A stretch of 64,000 nt of DNA from Xanthomonas maliensis (GTDB lineage: Bacteria > Pseudomonadota > Gammaproteobacteria > Xanthomonadales > Xanthomonadaceae), in the NCBI RefSeq assembly GCF_009192945.1, contig NZ_NSET01000016.1:1-64000 (forward strand), written 5' to 3'. Under the pieces are notes generated by a model, which was not told where the DNA came from, did not search any database, and was given only the letters and a program-made list of their open reading frames with translations. The first letter of the stretch is position 1, and every line of letters starts with the position of its first letter. Positions 15,860 through 24,908 of this stretch are shown here, one piece after another. Made by a program: the position numbers and the translations under genes.

Positions 15860-16741
15860 CTAGATGGCCAGGCGTGGATAGGTGTCGAGCAGGCCCAGCA
15901 AGCGCCGATTGAGCGCGTGTTGGCCGGCCTGCCAGAACCGCAGCTGCGGCAGCTCCGGCGGTTGTTGCCCATCGAGCGCAGACAGCAGCCGTTTGAACCA
16001 GCTGCGGTAGCGGTAATGCGAGATCTCGCCGGTGATGTCGCTGCCGATCAGCGGACCCTTGAGCGCTTCCAGGAACTGGTGCATCGCCGCCATATCGAAG
16101 CGCCCCTGGTCCCAGTTGGTACGCGCCACGTGCTCGGCGAAGACGTCCTTGTCGATGGACAGGTACACCGGCAGCTGAGCATCGGCACGTGCGGCGAAGG
16201 CAGTGAGCAAGGCATGGACCTCGTCGAACCCATGCACCGCATCGGCGCAGCCGAGCAGCCGTGCCCAGCGCGTGTCCACGCCCAGGCACCAGTAGTGCAG
16301 CCGCCCCTGACGCAGTGGCGTCAGGTACTGCTCCCAGCAATGCGCACTGCCGGCATCGGACGAACACAGCCCGACCATGTGCACGCGCGCGACCTGCGGC
16401 AAGGCTGCGACCTGCCGCACCCATGAGCCGCAGTGCACGCCGAAGGGATAGCGCATATTGTCCGGATGATTGTCCAGTACGACCACTTGTAGTGGGCGGG
16501 CGCTGCGTTCGGCCACCCGTTGGATCAATGGCCAGCTCAGATGATGGAAATCGCCGCTCCCCAGCAGGACGGTGCCGTGCGAATCGGCGAGCGCCGGTTG
16601 CAATTCCTGGACGAATTGCCGCAGCGTGGCATGGCTGCAGCCGAAGCGGATCCTCTCCTGCCAGTGCTGCAGCGCGACCACACGGCCGCCCGGTGGCTGA
16701 CCGTTGGAGCCGTCCAGGTCCAGGACCAGGGCCGGGCTCAT
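15860..16741 (-). CDS. Arginase/agmatinase-fold metallohydrolase
   Basis: 293 residues. The ureohydrolase metal-ligand motifs are visible in order: GSGDFHHLSW (His66/67), LDNHPDN (Asp90, His92, Asp94) and LSIDKDVF (Asp197, Asp199), followed by GSDITGE. This predicts a binuclear Mn centre and hydrolysis of a guanidino, formimino or amide C-N bond. The lead motif departs from the GGDHS of classical arginases, so the substrate is probably not arginine. Its start overlaps the stop of the FemAB/GNAT-like gene (ATGA). It is the last gene of the leftward operon. Confidence 0.8.
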   Translation of the reverse strand: MSPALVLDLDGSNGQPPGGRVVALQHWQERIRFGCSHATLRQFVQELQPALADSHGTVLLGSGDFHHLSWPLIQRVAERSARPLQVVVLDNHPDNMRYPFGVHCGSWVRQVAALPQVARVHMVGLCSSDAGSAHCWEQYLTPLRQGRLHYWCLGVDTRWARLLGCADAVHGFDEVHALLTAFAARADAQLPVYLSIDKDVFAEHVARTNWDQGRFDMAAMHQFLEALKGPLIGSDITGEISHYRYRSWFKRLLSALDGQQPPELPQLRFWQAGQHALNRRLLGLLDTYPRLAI

Positions 16742-17802
16742 CCCAGCGCCCCCGCATGGCGCATGTCCTCGGCCTCGTGCTCGAAACGGTGCGCATGCTG
16801 TCGCAACAACATGCGCAACAAGGCATTGCGTGGGTACACCGCATGCCGTGTCGGGCTGAGATGTGCGCCGAGTTCGCGTTTGATCTGCGAGTCGCTCCAG
16901 CCTGCCACGTAGTGGCTGAGGTTGTTGCGACGTGCGTACTCCAGGTTGTGCATCCAGCTCACGGCGTACAGGTTGTGTTCGCGCGCCTGCGGATAGGCAA
17001 ACCCGATGTACTTGTCCACCAGCATGCCGGCGTGTTCGTAGCACAGGTTCCAGCCGATCAGCGCATCGGCATGGTAGTAGGCGAACACGCAGCCGCCACT
17101 GCCGGCATCGCGCAGGAGCGTGGACAGGAATCGCTCTTCGAGCAGATCGAAATGGATCTGGCTCTGCGCATAGACATTGCGGTAGAGCGCATAGAATTGC
17201 GCGCACACGGCGTCGTCCTGGAAACACGCCGCACCAGTCGGCAGGCGTTCCACGCGCAGGTCGGCGCGCGAGCGCAGCTTGCGGCGGATGTTGCGGCGTC
17301 TTCCCGAAGACAACCGGGCCAGGTACTGGCTTTCTTCGCTGAAGTCGATCGGCACCCACGCCAGCGACATGCCTTGCATCAGCACGAAGCCACGTTCGAC
17401 CAGGGCCTGTGCGAATGCCTCTGCGCGCTGGTTACCCTGCGGGTCGAGCAAGGGCGAACCACTGGGCAGATCCTTGACGATCAGCAGCGGTGCGCGATGG
17501 GCCTGGGCCAGCACCTCCTCGGCCAACGCGTCGACGCTGCCGGTCAGCGGCAGCGGTGCGTATTCGGTGACGGTGGAACCGATGAAGCAGGCCTGCCAGC
17601 GCAGCCACCGTTGCCAATACCGATAGCCCGGCAACCCGGCCACACGGTCACGCAGTGCTTGATCGGCAGTGGTCAGCAGATCCAGGCGGGTACGAAACAG
17701 TGGCAGTCCGCTGTCCAGCCGCTCGGCCTGGAAGCCGAGCGGAGGACAATCGATGAAGCCGCGCAACAGCGCCTCGGGTTCGAGTTGGGTGCAGTAATGC
17801 AT
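16738..17802 (-). CDS. GNAT/FemAB-like acyltransferase (BioF2-like domain)
   Basis: 354 residues. The middle part (SSGRRRNIRRKLRSRADLRVERLPTG and following) resembles the acyl-transfer domain called BioF2-like/GNAT_6, found in FemAB-like and DUF482 proteins. The N-terminal third (LPGYRYWQRWLRWQACFIGSTVTEYAPL) is family-specific. A transfer of an aminoacyl or acyl group to an amine is predicted. It lies between a class III aminotransferase (25 bp upstream) and the arginase-like gene (4-bp overlap), so it probably acts on the same intermediate. The exact donor and acceptor are unknown. Confidence 0.7.
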   Translation of the reverse strand: MHYCTQLEPEALLRGFIDCPPLGFQAERLDSGLPLFRTRLDLLTTADQALRDRVAGLPGYRYWQRWLRWQACFIGSTVTEYAPLPLTGSVDALAEEVLAQAHRAPLLIVKDLPSGSPLLDPQGNQRAEAFAQALVERGFVLMQGMSLAWVPIDFSEESQYLARLSSGRRRNIRRKLRSRADLRVERLPTGAACFQDDAVCAQFYALYRNVYAQSQIHFDLLEERFLSTLLRDAGSGGCVFAYYHADALIGWNLCYEHAGMLVDKYIGFAYPQAREHNLYAVSWMHNLEYARRNNLSHYVAGWSDSQIKRELGAHLSPTRHAVYPRNALLRMLLRQHAHRFEHEAEDMRHAGALG

Positions 17803-17827
17803 GCGGCCTCCGGGGAGTGACTTCGCC

Positions 17828-19231
17828 TCAGCCGGCCTTGGCTTTGCTCAGCAGTTGATCCAGCAGGGAGATCGCCAGATCGATCTCTTCATGGGTGATG
17901 TCCAGCGACGGCGCCAGGGTGATGACGTTCTTGTACCAACCGCCGACGTCCAGCACCAAACCGATCGGCTTGCCTTGATGACGCAACTCGCCGGCCAGGC
18001 CGATGTCGACCATGCGATCGAGCAGCGCCTTGTTGGGGGTGAAACCGTCGGCCTCGCAGATCTCCGCGCGCAACGCCAGGCCCAGGCCGTCGACGTCGCC
18101 GATTTCCGGGTGGCGCTTCTGCAGATCGCGCAGGCCGGCAAGGAAATGTGCGCCCTTCAACGGCACGGTGCGCTCGTAGTCCATCTCGTAGCCCATGCGG
18201 ATCACTTCCAGTCCCAGCGAGGTGCCCAGCGGATTGGAGTTGAAAGTGGAGTGGGTCGAGCCGGGCGGGAAGACGGTCGGATTGATCAGCTCCTCGCGCG
18301 CCCACAGGCCCGAGAGCGGATTGAGGCCGTTGGTCAGCGCCTTGCCGAACACCAGCACGTCCGGGGTCACGCCGAAGTGCTCGATCGACCACAGCTTGCC
18401 GGTGCGCCAGAATCCCATCTGGATCTCGTCGACCACCATCAAGATGCCGTACTTGTCCAGCACCTTCTTCAGATCGCGGAAGAAGTTCGGCGGCGGGATC
18501 ACGTAGCCGCCGGTGCCCTGGATCGGCTCGACATAGAAGGCTGCGTATTCGGCCTGGCCGACCTTGGGATCCCAGACGCCGTTGTATTCGGTTTCGAACA
18601 GGCGCGCGAACTGGTGCACGCAGTGATCCGAATATTCCTCAGCAGTCATGCCCTTGGGGCGGCGGAACGGATACGGGAACGGGATGAACATCGCGCGCTC
18701 GCCGAAGTGGCCGAAACGACGGCGATAGCGGTAGCTGGACGTGATCGACGATGCGCCCAGCGTACGGCCGTGATAGCCGCCTTCGAAGGCGAACATCAGG
18801 CTCTTGCCGTTGCGCGCATTGCGCACCAGCTTCAGCGAATCCTCGATGGCCTGCGCGCCACCGACATTGAAGTGCACGCGCCCATCCAGTCCGAACTTGC
18901 CCTTGACGTCCTGCGCGATGGTCTTGGCCAGCTGGATGCGGGTCGGGTGCAGATACTGGCTGGCGACCTGCGGCAAGGTGTCGATCTGATGCTTGAGAGC
19001 GTTGTTCAAGCGCTGGTTGGCATAGCCGAAGTTGCAGGCCGAATACCACATCTGCAGATCCAGATATGGCACTTCGGCCGCATCGAACATGTAGCTTCCC
19101 GCGCAGCGATGGAAGATCTTCGGCGGATCGACGTAGTGCACGGTATCGCCGAAGGAGCTGTAGCGGGCTTCGTCGGCGAGCAATTGGGCGTCGGCGTCGA
19201 GCGCCAGTTCGGGATTACGCATCAGGTTCAT
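17828..19231 (-). CDS. Class III (omega-amino) PLP aminotransferase
   Basis: 467 residues from the ATG at 19231; an ATG three codons inside is also possible. Family landmarks are NVGGAQAIEDSLKLVRNA, FEGGYHGRTLGA, VEPIQGTGGY, VVDEIQMGFWRTG and the PLP Lys297 in VFGKALTNG. Class III enzymes transaminate omega-amines such as ornithine, GABA, diaminobutyrate or lysine. It is probably co-transcribed with the HAD phosphatase upstream (44 bp) and the acyltransferase downstream (25 bp). An amine-containing metabolite is the natural guess for the pathway. The precise substrate cannot be deduced. Confidence 0.9.
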   Translation of the reverse strand: MNLMRNPELALDADAQLLADEARYSSFGDTVHYVDPPKIFHRCAGSYMFDAAEVPYLDLQMWYSACNFGYANQRLNNALKHQIDTLPQVASQYLHPTRIQLAKTIAQDVKGKFGLDGRVHFNVGGAQAIEDSLKLVRNARNGKSLMFAFEGGYHGRTLGASSITSSYRYRRRFGHFGERAMFIPFPYPFRRPKGMTAEEYSDHCVHQFARLFETEYNGVWDPKVGQAEYAAFYVEPIQGTGGYVIPPPNFFRDLKKVLDKYGILMVVDEIQMGFWRTGKLWSIEHFGVTPDVLVFGKALTNGLNPLSGLWAREELINPTVFPPGSTHSTFNSNPLGTSLGLEVIRMGYEMDYERTVPLKGAHFLAGLRDLQKRHPEIGDVDGLGLALRAEICEADGFTPNKALLDRMVDIGLAGELRHQGKPIGLVLDVGGWYKNVITLAPSLDITHEEIDLAISLLDQLLSKAKAG

Positions 19232-19275
19232 CGCAGGATCCGTTGATCGGGTAAAGGCGGAAGAAGAGGGGGTGC

Positions 19276-19995
19276 TTAGCTGCACAGCAGGGCCGGTTCG
19301 CTGCGCGCCATTGATTCGAGGGCGAGGTCGCCGTCGAGCAGGGCGGGCAGCAGCGCCAGTGCTTCGGTGAAGTCGGCGATGGGGCTGTGCGGGATGCCAC
19401 GCAGCCGGCAGTGGTCGATCAACCGGCGCTTGGCGAACACGTAGTCGGCGCGCGCCGCGCCGCAGAAATCCGAGGCGCCATCGCCAATCAGCAGGACGCG
19501 TTGCTGCGGGCGTTCGCGCGCCTGGCGGATCTGTGCGCACTTGCAGGTGCCGGCGCCGCAGTCCTTGGCCTGATACGGCGACTGCAGCAGCCATTGCCGT
19601 GGCTGCGCCGTGCTGCACAAGCGGTTGGCGGCGATCGGCAGGTGCTCCAGGCGGTGGCGCGAGAGCATCACCCGGATCGGCTGGTCCAGCCCGTCGCTGA
19701 CCACCTGCAAGGGCAGACCGCGTGCGGCCACTGCCGCGGCAAAGCGCGGAAAGGCCGGGTCGATCTGCAAGGTGGCCAGATGCGCTTCCAATTGCTCCGC
19801 GCTCATGTCCAGCAGGGCGACCTGGCCGCGCATGCATTCGCCCGAGCCGATCAGGCCTGCCTGCCATTGCGCCTCCAGCGCCTGCCACCCGGGTAGGCCG
19901 AAGCGTTCGAGCAAGGTGTCGATGACATCCTGCAGGCCAATGGTCCCGTCGAAATCGCACAGGACGCTCCACGACAACGCAGAAGAAGAAGACAT
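19276..19995 (-). CDS. HAD-IB (MtnX-like) phosphatase
   Basis: 239 residues from ATG 19995. HAD motif I is CDFDGTI (nucleophile Asp14, acid/base Asp16), motif II is QVVSDGLD and motif III/IV is LLIGDGASDFCGA. The insertion and motif spacing resemble MtnX-like and phosphoserine-phosphatase-like enzymes. A cysteine cluster CGAGTCKC near residue 163 is unusual for the family and might bind a metal. It is the first gene of the leftward operon, so it probably dephosphorylates an intermediate of that pathway. Confidence 0.85.
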   Translation of the reverse strand: MSSSSALSWSVLCDFDGTIGLQDVIDTLLERFGLPGWQALEAQWQAGLIGSGECMRGQVALLDMSAEQLEAHLATLQIDPAFPRFAAAVAARGLPLQVVSDGLDQPIRVMLSRHRLEHLPIAANRLCSTAQPRQWLLQSPYQAKDCGAGTCKCAQIRQARERPQQRVLLIGDGASDFCGAARADYVFAKRRLIDHCRLRGIPHSPIADFTEALALLPALLDGDLALESMARSEPALLCS

Positions 19996-20506
19996 TCGAA
20001 GAACCGACGGCAGCACAGGATGGGGAGCACGGTAGAGGGGCGACCTTTCGTCCTCCTTTCCGGCTGCGACCCGGAATGCGGTGCTTCGGCTGGCTTCAGC
20101 AGTGGTTGGGGCACGTGCCGTCTGCTTGGCGCGTGGGAGCGCCTGGGCGGTCGGTGCCGGTGCGCGAAGAACGCGGTTCACTGGCCGCGGTCACCTGCCC
20201 GCCGGAGCACAATGCCTGTCGCAGGCAGGCTGCCTGCGTTGCCAATCTCGCCGGCGCGCACACGGCCGGATGCTGGCCTGTCATCAGGCGTGCGGCCACG
20301 TGATCGCATGTCGCGCTGTCGCCTCACGCTGCGCGGCAACAAGCGGAGGCGGCGCAGCGCGACTTAGAGCCGCCAACAAAACGTCGCCAACAGCTGTCCG
20401 ATGGGCGTGGACGGCGCACAGGAATCGCAGTGTACGGCTCGTACATGAGGATCCGAGCAGCGGCCGCGCCCTTCTGACGGCTAGGCAGTCGTTTGGTTCG
20501 CCGCTC
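19996..20506. other. Non-coding interval between the HAD phosphatase and hemF
   Basis: About 510 bp with no credible gene on either strand. It contains the promoter side of the leftward operon (near 20000) and the 3' flank of hemF. Two compact inverted repeats are present: a 9-bp-arm palindrome at 20220-20238 and TGTACG/CGTACA at 20431-20445. No T-tract follows either. Confidence 0.5.
20220..20238. repeat. Short perfect palindrome CGCAGGCAG-G-CTGCCTGCG
   Basis: 9-bp arms around a single central base, in a gene-free stretch. As RNA it would be a tight hairpin with its loop opened to about five bases. It could be part of a hemF 3' structure or a protein-binding site. There is no T-run. Confidence 0.5.
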
Positions 20507-21406
20507 TTATCCCAGCCAGTCGCGCGGAACCAGATAGTCGGCCAGGCGCGCTTCGTCGCTGCCCGCTGCAGGCGTAAAGCCGTATTCCCAGCGCACCCGC
20601 GGCGGCAGGCTCATCAGGATGCTTTCCGCGCGCCCGCCGCTCTGCAACCCGAACAGCGTGCCGCGATCGTAGACCAGGTTGAATTCGACATAGCGCCCGC
20701 GCCGATAGAGCTGGAACTCGCGTTCGCGCTCGCCGTAGGGCGTGTCCTTGCGCCGCGCCACGATCGGGAGATAGGCCTCCAGGAAGCCGTCGCCGACCGC
20801 GCGCTGGTAGGCGAAGTCGCGTTCGAAGTCCTGGCCAAGGTCGTCGAAGAACAGCCCGCCCACGCCGCGCGTTTCGTTGCGATGGCGCAGGACGAAGTAC
20901 TCGTCGCACCAGCGCTTATGGGCGGCATAGCGTTCCTCGCCGAACGGCGCGCACAAGGTCTGTGCCGTGCGGTGCCAGTGCAGCACGTCTTCGTCGATCG
21001 GATAGAACGGCGTCAGGTCGAAACCACCGCCAAACCACGCCGCCACCATCTCCCCATCGCGCTCGGCGCGGAAGTAGCGCACGTTCATGTGGGTGGTCGG
21101 GATGTACGGGTTGTGCGGATGGAACACCAGTGACACCCCGCAGGCGCGCCAGGTGGCACCGGCGAGTTCGGGGCGATGGGCGCTGGCCGATGGCGGCAGC
21201 CGCGCACCGGAAACATCGGAGAAGCCGATGCCAGCCTGTTCGAAGACCGCACCGTCGCGCAGGATACGGGTGCGCCCGCCGCCGCCCTCGGCGCGCTGCC
21301 ACAGGTCTTCGGCGAAGCGCGCGCGCCCGTCGATGGTTTCCACGGCGGCGCAGATACGGTCCTGCAGGCCGGTCAGATAATCGCGTACACGCTCGAATTC
21401 GTTCAT
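20507..21406 (-). CDS. hemF: Oxygen-dependent coproporphyrinogen III oxidase
   Basis: 299 residues, the normal length for bacterial HemF. It contains the family signatures [21 protein letters not shown] and [13 protein letters not shown], the [17 protein letters not shown] segment and the C-terminal [10 protein letters not shown]. It oxidatively decarboxylates coproporphyrinogen III to protoporphyrinogen IX in aerobic haem synthesis, in the cytoplasm. The gene stands alone. The membrane-protein gene upstream on the same strand ends 99 bp before its start. Confidence 0.97.
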   Translation of the reverse strand: MNEFERVRDYLTGLQDRICAAVETIDGRARFAEDLWQRAEGGGGRTRILRDGAVFEQAGIGFSDVSGARLPPSASAHRPELAGATWRACGVSLVFHPHNPYIPTTHMNVRYFRAERDGEMVAAWFGGGFDLTPFYPIDEDVLHWHRTAQTLCAPFGEERYAAHKRWCDEYFVLRHRNETRGVGGLFFDDLGQDFERDFAYQRAVGDGFLEAYLPIVARRKDTPYGEREREFQLYRRGRYVEFNLVYDRGTLFGLQSGGRAESILMSLPPRVRWEYGFTPAAGSDEARLADYLVPRDWLG

Positions 21407-21505
21407 GCCCCGATTCTAGAGCGTGTTATGCGCTTTGCGGTGGCTGCGACGCGGACTAGGGTGCGCGAGACCAGGTATGCAGCGCACGCCCAGGCCGCGG
21501 CTGCG

Positions 21506-22078
21506 TCAATCGGTGCGGGTGGCGTGGAACTCGGCGCGCACGGCCGGCGTGCACAGCCGCCAGGCCAACGCGCCATGCACGCAGGCGATCGCCAGTGCAC
21601 CCAGCCCGGTCAGCAGCAATGCGGCCTGGCGCGTGGCTTGCAACCGCTGCAGCAGCTCCGGCCCCTCCGGCCCCTGCAGCGCAGCGGCCGGCAGCAGGGC
21701 CTGCACGCCATCGAACAGTGGTCCGATCAGCGCCAGCCCGGCGAAATTGAGCAGGCCGCTGAGCACCAGCACGATCACGAAGCCGATGCGCGCCCATTCG
21801 CGTCGCTGCAGCAGCGCCCAGCTGAGCCAGCCGAACAGCGCCGACAGCACCACACCGAGCACCGACAGTGCCATGGCGTGGTCGAACAACCCCTGCCAGC
21901 TCGCCGGTAGCTGCATGCCAGGCGGCAGCGGCAGCAGGTCGCCAGCGGGCATCAGCACCAGCAGCGCGACCTGGCCCAGGTTGCTGAGCACGCCCAGCGC
22001 GGCCAGCAGCAGCGAGATCCACGCCAGCGGCGTCACCATGCCGGCCTGGCCACGCGTCCCCGTCGCGGCAGGCACCAT
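21506..22078 (-). CDS. Uncharacterised four-helix membrane protein
   Basis: About 190 residues. Hydrophobic stretches are at WISLLLAALGVLSNLGQVALLVL, ALSVLGVVLSALFGWLSWALL, IGFVIVLVLSGLLNFAGLALI and AALLLTGLGALAIACVHGALA, giving four membrane spans. No catalytic motif is seen and I do not recognise the family. The start is uncertain: ATG 22078 is given, while TTG 22099 or an internal ATG at about 22039 are alternatives. It follows the S9 peptidase gene by about 43 bp on the same strand, so co-transcription is likely. Confidence 0.75.
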   Translation of the reverse strand: MVPAATGTRGQAGMVTPLAWISLLLAALGVLSNLGQVALLVLMPAGDLLPLPPGMQLPASWQGLFDHAMALSVLGVVLSALFGWLSWALLQRREWARIGFVIVLVLSGLLNFAGLALIGPLFDGVQALLPAAALQGPEGPELLQRLQATRQAALLLTGLGALAIACVHGALAWRLCTPAVRAEFHATRTD

Positions 22079-22121
22079 CACCTGCGCACCCGGCGACAAC
22101 GGCGCTGGCCGGCGCTGGCGG

Positions 22122-24491
22122 TTATGGCTTCACCTGCGTGTTGAACAGCTGGAGGATGCGCTTGTACTCGTCCAGCCAGGAATCGGCGCGGGTGAAACTG
22201 TGGCGTTCCAGCGGATACGGTGCCACCGACCAGTTGTCCTTGTGCAACTCGATCAGCTTCTGCGTCATGTCGACCGAATCCTTGAAGAACACGTTGTCGT
22301 CGACCATGCCGTGGGCGATCAGCAGGTGATCGCGCAGTCCATCGGCATAGGTGATCGGCGAAGAGGTCTTGTAGGCCTCCGGATCCAGCTCCGGGGTGTT
22401 GAGGATGTTGGAGGTGTACTCGTGGTTGTACTGCATCCAGTCGCCGACCGGACGCAGCGCCGCACCGGCCTTGAAGGTGCCGGGGCTGCGGAACAGCGCC
22501 ATGTAGGTCATGAAGCCGCCGTAGGAGCCGCCATAGATGCCGGCGCGGCTGCGGTCGCCCTGCTTCTGCGCCACCAACCAGTCCAGGCCGTCCAGATAAT
22601 CCTCCAGCTCCGGATGCCCCATGTTGCGATAGATCGCCGTGCGCCAGTCGCGGCCGTAGCCCTCCGAGGCGCGGTAATCCAGGTCCAGCACGATGTAGCC
22701 CTGCTGCACCAGCAGGTTGTGGAACATCTGCTCGCGGAAGTAGGGCGTGTAGCGCGCCGAGACGTTCTGCAGGTAACCGGCGCCGTGCACGAACATCACG
22801 ATCGGATACTGCTTGCCCGGCTCGGGATGCGTAGGCCCGTAATACTTGCCCCAGATGGTGCCGGCACCGTGCTTGGAGGGCACTTGCACGTACTGCGGGG
22901 CGATCCACGGCTGCGCCTTGAAGGCGGGGGTGCGGGTATCGGTCAGCACGCTGGCCTGGCCACCGGCGGCCGGCACCACCGCCAGCTGTGGCGGCAGGTA
23001 GCTGCCGGAATAGCGCACCAACACCTGCTGGCCGTCCGGCGAGAGGCTGAAGTCTTCCACCCCGTCCAGCGCGGTCACTTCGCTGACCGCATCGCTGTCC
23101 AGGTCCAGCTTGCAGACCTCGTAGTCGCCCGGCCATTGCCGATTGCACAGGAAGAACATGCTGCGGCCATCGGCCGCCGGCACCGGCGCGGAGACTTCCC
23201 AGCGACCGCGTGTGCGCTGGCGTGGCTTGCCATTGCCTTCCAGCGTGTACAACTGCGAATAGCCCGATTCCTCCGACAACAGCCACAGCGTGCGGTTGTC
23301 CGGCAACCAACCGAAGTCGTTGAAGTTCCAGTTGATCCAGGCGCCATCGCTGAGCCGGTGGCGCGGCTGCAGGCGCGCGTTGTCCAGATCGACGGTGGCG
23401 ATCCAGCGATCCTTGTTGTCGATGGCGCGGATTTCCACCGCCACATTGCGGCCATCCTCGCTCCATTGCACGGCCGGGCCGGTGGCATCGCCGTCGCTTT
23501 CCACCCGCACCGGGCGATTGCCCTTGAGCGGGTCGCGCTTGGCCGCCTTGCGCAGTGCCGCCAGCGGGTCGTTGCCGATGCCGGGCAAGGCGTCGAAGCT
23601 CAACGGCTTGGCGCTGCCCGCCACCACGTCGACCAGCCACAGCGCATGCGGCGCCGGTGCGGTGCGTCCCACCCGCGTGCGCACTTCCTGGAATTCCTCG
23701 TAGCCGGACTCGGTGACGTACTTGGGCATCTTGCCGCTCTGGCCCTCGTCGGCACCCTTGGCCTGGGTGACCACCAGAAGGTGGCGGCCATCCGGCGACA
23801 GCGCGCTATCGACGATCTCCACCTCATCGCCGAGATAGACCGGCGCCGGCGCACGACTGGGATCGGCGCGACGCCAGGCATCTTCCTGCGTGCGCAGGGC
23901 ATCGCGTTGTTCGCGATCGCGACGCAGCGTGGCCAGCGTGGCCAGTTGCTGATCGCGCAGGGCATCGGACTTCGGGGCCGCCTTCGGATCCCGTTCGGCC
24001 TTCACCACGGCCACCTGGGTGGTGCCACGGTCGGCGCGCCAGTGATACCACGCGTTGCCGGCGCGCCAGATGGCGCCGCCATCGCTGGCGAACTGCGGCC
24101 GCGATTCGATCTCGTTGCTGCGGGTGAGCTGGGTCAGGGCCCCCGAGCGCAGATCGCGCAGGAAGATATCGCCATTGCGGGCGAACAGCATGCGCTGGCG
24201 CTTGGCGTCATAGCGCGGGTTGGCGGCATCCAGGTCGGCGCGCGCGGCATCGGCGACCGGCGCGGCGGCCGTACCGCCAAGCGCCTGCCGATAGGTGTCG
24301 CGGACCGGGCTGCCTGCGCGCTTGAGCAGGTATTGCACCTGTTTGCCATCCCATTGCCACCAGGCCTGGTCCACCGACGGACCGATCCAGTCCGGATCGG
24401 CCATCACCTGTTCGATGGTGAGCGGGGCGGTGGTCTGTGCATGGGCCACCGTGGCCAGCAGCAGGAGAGACAGCGACAACAGTCTGGGCAT
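22122..24491 (-). CDS. Exported S9-family prolyl oligopeptidase / dipeptidyl peptidase
   Basis: 789 residues from ATG 24491. The signal peptide MPRLLSLSLLLLATVAHAQ predicts export to the periplasm. The N-terminal ~500 residues form a WD40-like beta-propeller (repeated LSPDGRHLLVV- and WSEDGRNVAV-type blades). The C-terminal alpha/beta-hydrolase domain carries Ser656 in GIYGGSYGGFM, Asp731 in HGMVDDNV and His764 in LERHSF. This is the complete triad of DPP-IV/acylaminoacyl peptidase-type enzymes. Predicted role is trimming of proline-containing or N-blocked peptides for nutrition. The membrane protein downstream may be co-transcribed. Confidence 0.93.
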   Translation of the reverse strand: MPRLLSLSLLLLATVAHAQTTAPLTIEQVMADPDWIGPSVDQAWWQWDGKQVQYLLKRAGSPVRDTYRQALGGTAAAPVADAARADLDAANPRYDAKRQRMLFARNGDIFLRDLRSGALTQLTRSNEIESRPQFASDGGAIWRAGNAWYHWRADRGTTQVAVVKAERDPKAAPKSDALRDQQLATLATLRRDREQRDALRTQEDAWRRADPSRAPAPVYLGDEVEIVDSALSPDGRHLLVVTQAKGADEGQSGKMPKYVTESGYEEFQEVRTRVGRTAPAPHALWLVDVVAGSAKPLSFDALPGIGNDPLAALRKAAKRDPLKGNRPVRVESDGDATGPAVQWSEDGRNVAVEIRAIDNKDRWIATVDLDNARLQPRHRLSDGAWINWNFNDFGWLPDNRTLWLLSEESGYSQLYTLEGNGKPRQRTRGRWEVSAPVPAADGRSMFFLCNRQWPGDYEVCKLDLDSDAVSEVTALDGVEDFSLSPDGQQVLVRYSGSYLPPQLAVVPAAGGQASVLTDTRTPAFKAQPWIAPQYVQVPSKHGAGTIWGKYYGPTHPEPGKQYPIVMFVHGAGYLQNVSARYTPYFREQMFHNLLVQQGYIVLDLDYRASEGYGRDWRTAIYRNMGHPELEDYLDGLDWLVAQKQGDRSRAGIYGGSYGGFMTYMALFRSPGTFKAGAALRPVGDWMQYNHEYTSNILNTPELDPEAYKTSSPITYADGLRDHLLIAHGMVDDNVFFKDSVDMTQKLIELHKDNWSVAPYPLERHSFTRADSWLDEYKRILQLFNTQVKP

Positions 24492-24908
24492 TGGTGACGG
24501 CAGGCTGCGAAGGAGAGCGGGCAAGCCTAGCAGCTCACTTGCGCAGCAGGGCTGGGCCACAGGTCATGGCCGCGCGTGCTGGGTGGCGACCGCCAGCGTG
24601 CGCAAAGCGCGACAAGCGAGCCCAAGCGATGGGTGGTCGCGTGCTGACCCGCGTCGCGATCGGTCGCGCCGCTGCGCAGGTGGTCCACCCTGATCGATGC
24701 GCAGGCATCCAGACGAAGGCAGCGGCACTGCAGCGGCGCAGTGCCGCCGACACCGAACGATCACACCGGACGAGGCCCTGCGCCGCCATCGGGCGGTCGC
24801 GCCCACGGCGGTGCGGCCGGCGCCTGCGCGCCCGACTTTCCGACGAAAGCGACTTGCCAGCGCTCGGCAGCGCGGCCAAGCTAGCGCGCTTTTGCACGCA
24901 TCCTCACC
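24492..24908. other. Intergenic region between the S9 peptidase and xanA2 (divergent promoters)
   Basis: About 417 bp separating two divergent genes. It must contain both promoters. It is GC-rich and I see no credible small gene, terminator or recognisable operator in it. Confidence 0.5.

Noticed and set aside
21423-24497. 1024-codon open frame on the plus strand
   Set aside because: It lies opposite hemF-flank, the membrane protein and the S9 peptidase. The translation has no recognisable domain and is the low-stop antisense frame expected in GC-rich DNA.
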